From assembly GCA_023238725.1 (NCBI GenBank), contig CM041544.1:6979501-7043500 (forward strand): a DNA stretch of 64,000 nt. Reading direction: 5' to 3'. This stretch comes from Scortum barcoo (Eukaryota; Chordata; Actinopteri; Centrarchiformes; Terapontidae). Every line of letters begins with the position of its first letter. The first letter of the stretch is position 1. Positions 56,280-64,000 of the stretch are shown here, one piece after another. Below the pieces are notes generated by a model. The model was not told where the DNA came from, did not search any database, and saw nothing but the letters and a program-made list of their open reading frames with translations. A program made the translations under genes and the position numbers.

Positions 56280-59200
56280 ATGTTCTCCAAATTCACCTCC
56301 ATCCTCCAGCATGCTGTGGAAGCGGTGGGTTTTATTCATCTATTGTTGTTCTTTGCGTCAAACTGTCTCATTTGTCCACCTGGCTGGCTCTCGTTTGTCG
56401 TCTTGTGTTGGTAAAAAGGGGCCTCCGGTCGCTCAGACGTCTTAACGTCAGCGTTAAAGATACGGTGCTAACTAGTGAGCTAACACGTTAGCACCGGCTA
56501 ATGTTAGCGTTTTGTGTTTGTGCTGTCAGCGAGGATGTGTTTTATTTCATCTGCTCGTGATACCAACTAACACGTCTCCTCGTTGACATTGTCTTTAAGG
56601 CAGCAGGGCGTCTGTGTTGACTGTTGTTTGGGTAGTTGAGCTAGTTAGCCGTCGTGAGCTGATGATGAAGCTAAGCTAATGCTAGCTATCTCGTTTCAAA
56701 CAACATCAAGAGGAGGGGTGTCGAAATGTTTGGACAGCCTTGTTTGTGGTTGCGAAAGCGTTTTAACGTTTAAATAAAGAGTTAGTCTGTAGGCTAATGT
56801 CGCACCGCTTTTTTTCTTGAAAAGGAGAAATACTATATGTTAGCGCTAATTAGCATACAAACAGCTGTAACCTGCTCTCAGGCTGCTGAAGAGACTCAAA
56901 CAAAGACGTTTAGCAGATAAATTAACATAAGTTAACATGTTTAACTCCAGTTTTACATGTGAGTTATTATTAACTCACATGTACATGTTGAACTCCTTAT
57001 TTTGTCACAGCTTATTGCTGTGAGGAAAGAGTAAACCTTAATGTCAGTCATCTTGTAGCTGCACATTAAAACCATTTAATCACTGAGCTCGTATTGAAAA
57101 CTGAAATATTATTCCAGCAGACACACATTTTCAAACCTTCTCAGTGTCCGTCTAAACTCTTTAAACTGTTTTGAAGATTTCAGACGCGTTGCCATGATAA
57201 TTAGTGGTTTGTCTCATCACCAGAGTAAACACACAACATACTTACGTTGGCTATTTTTCTTTTTCAGCTTGCTCCTTCGCTGCCCTTGCAGGAAGACTTT
57301 GTCTATCACTGGAAGGCCATTACACATTATTACATCGAGACTTCTGGTAAGTAAAGTTTGAAGGAATAACACCTTTTATGCTAAAGGTACATTCATTGTT
57401 GTGCAGGTTTGCCATTGGAGTTGTTGATGTCTTTGATCACACAAGTAAGTTCAGCTGCAGGAAAGCAACCCATTAAAAAAGCAAACATTTTTTTTCTTTC
57501 AACTACAATAATGAATTGATAATCTGATTTTCTGTTGAGCAACAAATTTATCATCAGCACACGTAGCACCACTATATACGAACACAGGCAGGGCAAAGGG
57601 AATTGTCATGAAGAAAATCCAAATGGATGTACATAAGTGTGAAGTACGCTGGAAATGTTTTTAAAGTGCTTTGAATAGCTTTTTGATTGAAATAGAAAAA
57701 GCTTTAAAAAGGTCAAATCTGTGTTTATGCAACATTTATTTACGTCATGTAGTCCCCCATGGACTATATTGCCTTATTTATTACAATTTGTGAGTAGCAA
57801 TGAAAAACCAGTGATAGGATTTTACTGTGGAGCCACCTAGGAAAGTGTTGACAATGCAAACTTGCAAAAATGAAATAGATCATATATTGCTTCTGTGAAA
57901 GGCACAGTCTGTCAGTGGGTCAAAAAATATCCTTGACTGTGTTATATCTTATACAGTGTTTGTTGTGAGCAGAAAGAGGGGAAAAAATGAAGGACTGGAA
58001 AAACCTTGCAGAGGTGTTTAGATGAAGGGTGCATTAGCTTTTTACACTTTACGTAAACCTGAAACTTCCAACACGCAGTGAAGACAATCAAACCCTTTCC
58101 CCTTATGTTTGAGTCACACAAAGGTTCTGATGAGTTTCTGTGTTTTTCTCTGTTAGATGACAAAGCTCCAGTCACAGACACCAACATCCCATCTCACCTG
58201 GAACAGATGCTGGACATCCTGACCCAGGAAGAAGGGGAAAGGGAGTCTGGAGAGACAGGACCCTGCATGGAGTACCTCCTACACCATAAGATCCTGGAGA
58301 CACTCTACACGCTGGGCAAGGCAGATGTAAGGCAGTCATGCTTTGGTAACTACTTGAACAAAACCTCCAGGAAAATATGATATATGATAAATATGGTGCC
58401 ACGATATGGCACCTGTAGTGGGCACAGCACTGAGTGTGCTATCAGCAGCAGCACAACTGTAAATTTAAAAGCTAACACAAGACTGTGTCAATGCAGAATA
58501 TTGGTGGACTTGTCAATGAATGTGCACTGTGAGCTGCATTTCCACACAGTGTCAGGACACATCTATTTTGGTTGACAACCCAAATAAATTGAAACATATT
58601 CTGTTTCTATGATTTCCCATCAGTGTCCTCCAGGGATGAAGCAGCAGGTGCTTACCTTCTACACAAAGCTGCTAGCACACATTCGTCAGCCTCTTCTGCC
58701 ACACATCAACGTCCACAGACCTGTACTGGTGAGAAATGATGCAGTCTGTTTTTGACAGACCTTTTCCTCAAAATGGTAACTTTTCTTCAGACAGGTTATG
58801 TAACTTGTCTGTTACTTTTTTGTGTCCTTCCTCTGTCAGAAACTGATCCGTCTGTGTGGGGAGGTGCTGGCTGCTCCGACAGAAAATGAAGAGATCCAGT
58901 TCCTTTGTATAGTCTGTGCCAAACTGAAGCAGGACCCGTATCTTGTCAACTTCTTCCTCGAGGTAAGTTGCTATGATACCAGGGAGATAAAAATGTGAAG
59001 TGCACACACATAAATATAAATCTGTGTATTAGTAACAAAAGTAAGAGCCCTAAGTAAGAGTCCTTCCTAATTTGGAGAATATCTTTCATGTGTGATGTCA
59101 TTTGCAGAACAAGTCTAAGAGACCTGAGATAAAGAGTCCTGGAGGGACAGAGTTGGAGAAGGAGAATGTATTGGCTCCAGACACCGGCCAGTCTCCAACA

Positions 59201-62200
59201 GAGGGACAGGCTGACCACCCAAAGGAGCCACAAGCTGCAGCTGCTGCCTCCACCTCTAGTCCAACCACAAACAACAACAGCAACAATTACAATCTTGTTA
59301 CATCCTTGCTTAACCTCACAAAGAGCCCTGTAAGTAATCCACATGCATGGCATTGTGGGTAGTTCACTCTTAAGTTTTTTTTTTTTTTTTTTTTCTTCAT
59401 TTGAGTTGAAAGTTTGTATTCATGAGTTGTATCCATCTCTCCCCTACTCAGGATGGCAGGATAGTCGTGAAGGCATGTGAGGGCTTGATGCTGCTGGTCA
59501 GTTTACCAGAGCCTGCAGCTGCCAAGTGTTTAACTGAAAACACTGAGCTCTGTGAGCTTCTGACTGACAGACTGGTCTCCTTCTATAAAGCCCTGCCACA
59601 GTCCATGGACCCCCTGGACATCGAGACTGTGGAGTCAGTCAACTGGGGGTAACTTTTCTTCTAGTGTTTACTGTCTCTAACCACGTATTTGATTAAATCA
59701 TAGGTGTACTGACTTGTAACAACACTTATGTTCAATTGCGCCATCATCTGAAAGTTTGATTTAATTCGTCTCAGCAGGTAGCCCTTAAATAGCATCCGCT
59801 GTGAAATGCTATTTTTAGTGGATAAATTGGAGGAGTTGCATCAGACATTTCTCTGTTTCTCTTTCAGTCTAGATGTGTACAATCTGAAGGAGGATGCTGC
59901 AGTGTTCACAGGGAAGAGGGCTCTCATCTCCTTCCTGTCCTGGCTGGATTACTGTGACCAGCTCATCAAGGAGGCTCAGAAGGTCCTTTTAACAGCGCTG
60001 ACTCACTGTGTTTTGATGTGACACATTGTAGTCAGAATAAAAGAAGTTCTTTCCAAAGAAGATGTTTTTGTATCTGAAAACTACAGAAGGCTGAAATACA
60101 TTTTTGTTCTTCTCCGTCTTCCAGTCAGCAGCTGCAGTGATGGCAAAAGCAGTGAGGGAACGATTCTTTGTGTCTGTTATGGAACCGCAGCTTATGCAGA
60201 CGTGAGTCTCGCTTTGAATCATCCATCAATCATTCTTTTGATTGAAATTCTTTAGCTCGTCTTAGATGTTATGCGTCGTGACTTCTCAGTAACACGTGGT
60301 GTGTTTGTGGGTATGTAGGTCGGAGGTGGGCATCCTGACCTCCACAGCCCTGCTGAACAGGATCATTAGGCAGGTGACGTCGGAGGCTCTGCTGCAGGAG
60401 ATGGTTTACTTCCTACTGGGAGAGGAAAGAGAGCCAGAGACCCTCGCTACCATCGCTCAGACTCCACTCAGACACAGACTCATCGAGCACTGCGACCACC
60501 TGTCAGACGAGGTTCCTATCACATAATTACTATTCAGGATCTACCTGCTCCTGCTCGTGAATGTTCCTTCAACATAATTTATTTCTGGCTGACCGGACTA
60601 ATTTGGGGCTTTCTTGATCACACTCGTGAAACTTCAGAAATTAAAATCATGAATTCATAATTTCTTCTATATCCACTTGTTGTGTATTCAGAGGTGCAAA
60701 TGGCCATCTGCCCTTCAAGGACTCCAAGTTCCAGTGAATCATATGATTAACCAAAAATCACATGAATTTTAATTACTATCTGACAGAGTCATTGCATACG
60801 CTTTCATCACACAAAAGAGCGATGAATCATCTCTTTGATGTACGAAACAGTCACTGCCTTTTTTTATTGTCAGTGAGCAAGTACTTTGCATCTTTCTCAG
60901 TTTTTGGTGCGAGTCGAGCCTCATTCCTCCTTCTGTGTCCCCAGATCAGCATCATGACACTGAGGCTGTTTGAGCAGCTGATCCAGAAGCCCAACCAACA
61001 CATCCTCCACAGTTTGGTGCTGCGTAGCCTGGAAGAGAGGAACTACCTGGAGAACAAGCCGCAGGAGGAGCGGGAGCCCCTGGAGAACGGGCAGCCCCAT
61101 GATGCTGTGTAAGGACCGGCTTCTGACCTCCCTGAGCTGCCTTTTAAAAACCTGCCTGGAGAATCATCTGCACAAACACACACCAGTGGAAATAAAGTGA
61201 ATGCATTGACTAGCTGTGTTTTTCAGATCAGACCACTTCAACTTAACTGTTCCTAATTTTGTGTGTGTGTGTATCTTAGTGCTGTTGTTTCATATGAATG
61301 TTAATTTAAAAGGTTTATTAGTTTTCACGCAGGTTTGAAATCACTAATTACATGGTCATGTTGTTTATAGAGAATTCACAGAGGAACTGAAGTGAGTCAT
61401 TGACATTCGCTTATCTACAAAAACTACAGTAAACACACTTCCAGATACACAAAGTTTTAAAAGGTCCAAGTAAAACTTCAAAACAACTCAGTGTAGACAT
61501 TGATTCGTATCCACATTGCACAGAAGTACTTGAAGGTGACATGCAATCCAAAAGAGTTAAAAAATAAACCATAAACCATAAAATACTGCGTATTTCACCA
61601 TTTAAACCACACACAAGTATACTGATAAAGAAATTACTATTACAAAGTGGGTCTTTTCCTCACACGTGTCAAGAGCTGCATGAATCCAAAACCAAAATAA
61701 GTGAGGACCTTTTGTTGCCACTTCAGTGGCTCTGATCAGGATCAGATTATGTCCTCTGAAACATGATTATATACAGTATAAATAACCTTTTAATGAAGAT
61801 GTGTTTCTTCTACAGAGACCTTGAGGAGGATCCTCTGTTTGGCGATGACCCCTCCCCAGACAGCAGGCTGTCTGGTTCTGATTGGCTCAGCACCTCCCCA
61901 CCACAGAGTCCTGACCACTCAAAGTCAGACGGGAAGACGGAGGTTCACAAGATTGTCAACAGGTACACAGTCCACTCATGAGACAACATGCAGCATGTGG
62001 AGCTGCCCTCTGTCGTTTAAAAAAAAAAAAGGGTAACTGTTAAATGCTGTTTCTTGCAGTTTCCTGTGTTTGGTTCCTGATGAGGCGAAGTCGTCATATC
62101 ACGTTGAGGGCACAGGCTATGACACCTACCTCAGAGATGCACACAGACAGGTGAGGCTCAGTCTACAGTATCTTTAAAGCTTCAGATACACAGGACAAAG

Positions 62201-63765
62201 AGCAGCAAGGTGAACATTCTTTCATTATTTAACTAACTGCTGAGACAAGTCCTTGTGTGCTGCTGCCCATCAGTCTTCTTATGTGTCACCAGTAGAACAG
62301 ATACTAAGTGCAGATGAAATGTTCTCCTCAGTTCAGGGACTATTGTGGGGTCTGCCAGCGGTGGGACTGGAGGGGAAATCCAAAGCCCTTTGAGAAGTGT
62401 AACTTGGACATCCCATTCTTCGAGGGCCACTTCCTCAAGATTCTCTTCGACAGGATGGGTCGCATCCTAGATCAGGTCAGTTTGATCCGCCATGTAGTGA
62501 ACATCTGTAGTAATACTGGCATCGTTTAGAACCAACTGTGTGTTTAAGTAGTAAAATACCTGCATGACATGGCTGCTGCCTTTTTTAAGACTCCAGTAGT
62601 CTGAACAGCAAGACACCCACAGTCAAAGTGCTTATTGGGAATCACAAATGGAGCTTTGATTCAAGTGGTGATCACAATTTGATGACTACTAAAGTTAAAA
62701 TGCCCTTTTTTGGGCAGGGGGTGGGGGGGTTACCCTTTATTATAGGTAAGACAGCGGAAGACAGGAGAGGGGGGGTCCTAATCAAACTGGGGTCCACTGC
62801 AGCCCAAGGCCTCATACATGGGCACATGGGCACTTGCACTCTACCACTGAGCCACCTGTGCACCTGAAAAGTTAAAATGCCTTTTAAGTTTAAGTAGAAA
62901 TACATAGACCTGATGAATCTTACATGGTGAGTTTGGTTAACAGAAACTGATTAATTGAGCTTTCATGTACAACAAGATTCCAGTGAAGCTTTCTGCAGGC
63001 AGATCAGCACAAATCTTTATATGAGGTCAAACTGAGTAAGACATTCTAACCAAAACCCCGCATTTTTTTATTTTGAAGGAGATCAATTTAAACAGACTTA
63101 AACTTTAACTCATTTAATGTTCCCACGCACCCAAACGTTGTTTTTTGTTGCTGTTCTGTGCAGTTTAGAGTAATTAAAATGGAAAGGGGAGAGAAAACAA
63201 TGGGGAGAGTGTATGAATTGGCTTCTAATTATGCAGAGCTACTTTTTGTTTATTTATTTTTTTAATTAAAAAAAAAAATACTAATGAGCTCCTGCCATGA
63301 ACTCATTTGACAAATGATGTTAGGAGGGAAATATGAAGAGAACTAATAGAAATTAAGAAGTGAAATGCACTTTTTGGCAGCCTACGGGATTCCGGTAGCA
63401 TTTAGGAAAATCAAATCTAAAAGGGAGCGCTGTATTAATTGATGAATCTGTCGTTAAAAGCTTCTGAATACTGTGACACTTTGAGTCATTTATTCACAGC
63501 CGGTCCTCTGCACATGCACATGCACACACACACCTCTGTGTCACTGGAATTTCAGCTCGCTCAGTTGATTTCCTGCGTATTTTGTGTAGCTGCTGAGCTT
63601 TATATACGTCTCTTTGTCCTGCAGCCGTACGATGTCAACCTGCAGGTGACCGCCGTGCTGTCCAAGCTGTCTCTGTTACCACACCCACACTTACACGAGT
63701 ACCTGCTGGACCCTTACATCAACCTGGCCCCCGGCTGCAGGTCTCTGTTCTCTGTCATCGTCAGG
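56280..63765 (+). CDS. fhip2a: FHF complex subunit HOOK-interacting protein 2A (FAM160B1), partial at the right edge
   Basis: Coding exons: 56280-56324, 57268-57346, 58157-58326, 58624-58728, 58840-58962, 59108-59329, 59452-59648, 59868-59982, 60125-60201, 60319-60511, 60945-61108, 61816-61962, 62060-62150, 62332-62475 and 63625-63765. Phases close to 671 residues, and the last donor (GTAAGT) points to further exons outside the window; human FHIP2A has about 765. The start [15 protein letters not shown] and blocks such as [58 protein letters not shown] and [19 protein letters not shown] are near identical to mammalian FAM160B1. The family is a helical adaptor that works with Hook proteins to couple cargo to dynein. 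The least conserved part is exon 6 (about residues 175-248), a low-complexity linker. The 60511 donor (GTTCCT) is weak. The gene looks intact. Confidence 0.93.
56325..57267. other. First intron of fhip2a
   Basis: Contains several 'gctaatgttagc'-type words common in fish introns near CpG promoters. No other feature was recognised. Confidence 0.4.
57347..58156. other. Second intron of fhip2a
   Basis: No repeat or exon recognised. Confidence 0.4.
61109..61815. other. fhip2a intron 11
   Basis: A short GT run lies at about 61260-61272. No exon or clear mobile element was recognised. Confidence 0.4.
62700..62864 (-). mobile_element. tRNA-derived SINE, minus orientation
   Basis: On the minus strand it reads 'ggtggctcagtggtagagtgc', a tRNA box A, then 'cagtttgattagg' as a decayed box B, then 'cctctcctgtcttccgctgtcttacctataataaaggg', the usual body and AATAAA-like end of a common fish SINE. 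It sits in the fhip2a intron before exon 63625. Confidence 0.65.
62865..63624. other. Rest of the fhip2a intron before the last visible exon
   Basis: AT-rich with A/T runs at about 63245-63280. No feature recognised. Confidence 0.4.
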
Positions 63766-64000
63766 GTAAGTGTTATATCCTAAAATCCAAAGCTTACAGT
63801 CAGTGCTGTTTGAGTGCTTTGAGCGTTGAGTGTCTTTGTTTGTTTGTTTTAATGTACAGTATATTGAAATGTTTGCTCTTCTATGTCAAAATGTTTGGTG
63901 CAACAGATAATCATGTTTGAGACAATTGTTTGTTTCCTCATGCCACTGGTGTTGACAGTAAAGTGATTGTCACTTGCTGTTCTTGAACAAGCTGCTGCTT
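63766..64000. other. Start of the next fhip2a intron, cut by the window edge
   Basis: Follows the GTAAGT donor at 63766. No exon is seen before the edge. Confidence 0.5.

Noticed and set aside
55777..56414. Open frames running into the fhip2a start
   Set aside because: The frame before MFSKF belongs to the 5' UTR. The family start is [15 protein letters not shown] at 56280, and the extension past 56324 runs through a good donor.

Overview
This window is vertebrate nuclear DNA, almost certainly from a ray-finned (probably percomorph) fish. The genes are split by GT-AG introns, the proteins match vertebrate families, and the spaces between exons carry typical teleost repeats: tRNA-derived SINEs, hAT-like MITEs, LINE tails ending in TCTA repeats, and long TA, CA and GATA microsatellites. 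There is no prokaryotic gene organisation, CRISPR array or viral gene.

Layout from left to right. (1) 1-1387: a CpG-rich block with a possible first exon of a minus-strand gene running off the left edge, then AT-rich spacer. (2) 1388-3559, plus: a complete six-exon TRIM E3 ligase gene (RING, two B-boxes, coiled coil, PRY/SPRY). (3) 4457-9434, minus: a complete 13-exon habp2 gene (secreted kringle serine protease), followed on its 3' side by decayed remains of a second protease tail. (4) 11330-12975, minus: a second TRIM-type gene with coiled-coil and SPRY exons intact but no recognisable RING/B-box exon. (5) 15969-49174, minus: ablim1 (four LIM domains plus villin headpiece), 23 coding exons in the reconstructed form, with further candidate 5' exons at 35650, 51284-51354 and 54868-55024. 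(6) 56280 to the right edge, plus: fhip2a (fam160b1), 15 coding exons seen, last part outside the window. ablim1 and fhip2a are head to head around a shared CpG-rich region at about 55.0-56.3 kb.

The genes do not form an operon or pathway. habp2, ablim1 and fhip2a lie on the same human chromosome arm (10q25), so this is a conserved syntenic block, condensed here and with two TRIM genes inserted on either side of habp2. The ablim1 assignment (not ablim2 or ablim3) rests on the LIM4-to-linker sequence, the C-terminal KKKAKLF and this synteny.

Exon boundaries were read by eye from splice consensus, reading phase and family resemblance, and the phases close without a break in all five gene models. 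No transcript data or database search was available. The most interesting points are the RING-less TRIM, the decayed second habp2 tail, an 8-nt microexon in ablim1, several ablim1 5' exons sharing the same donor phase, and an ablim1 exon flanked on both sides by UG repeats.
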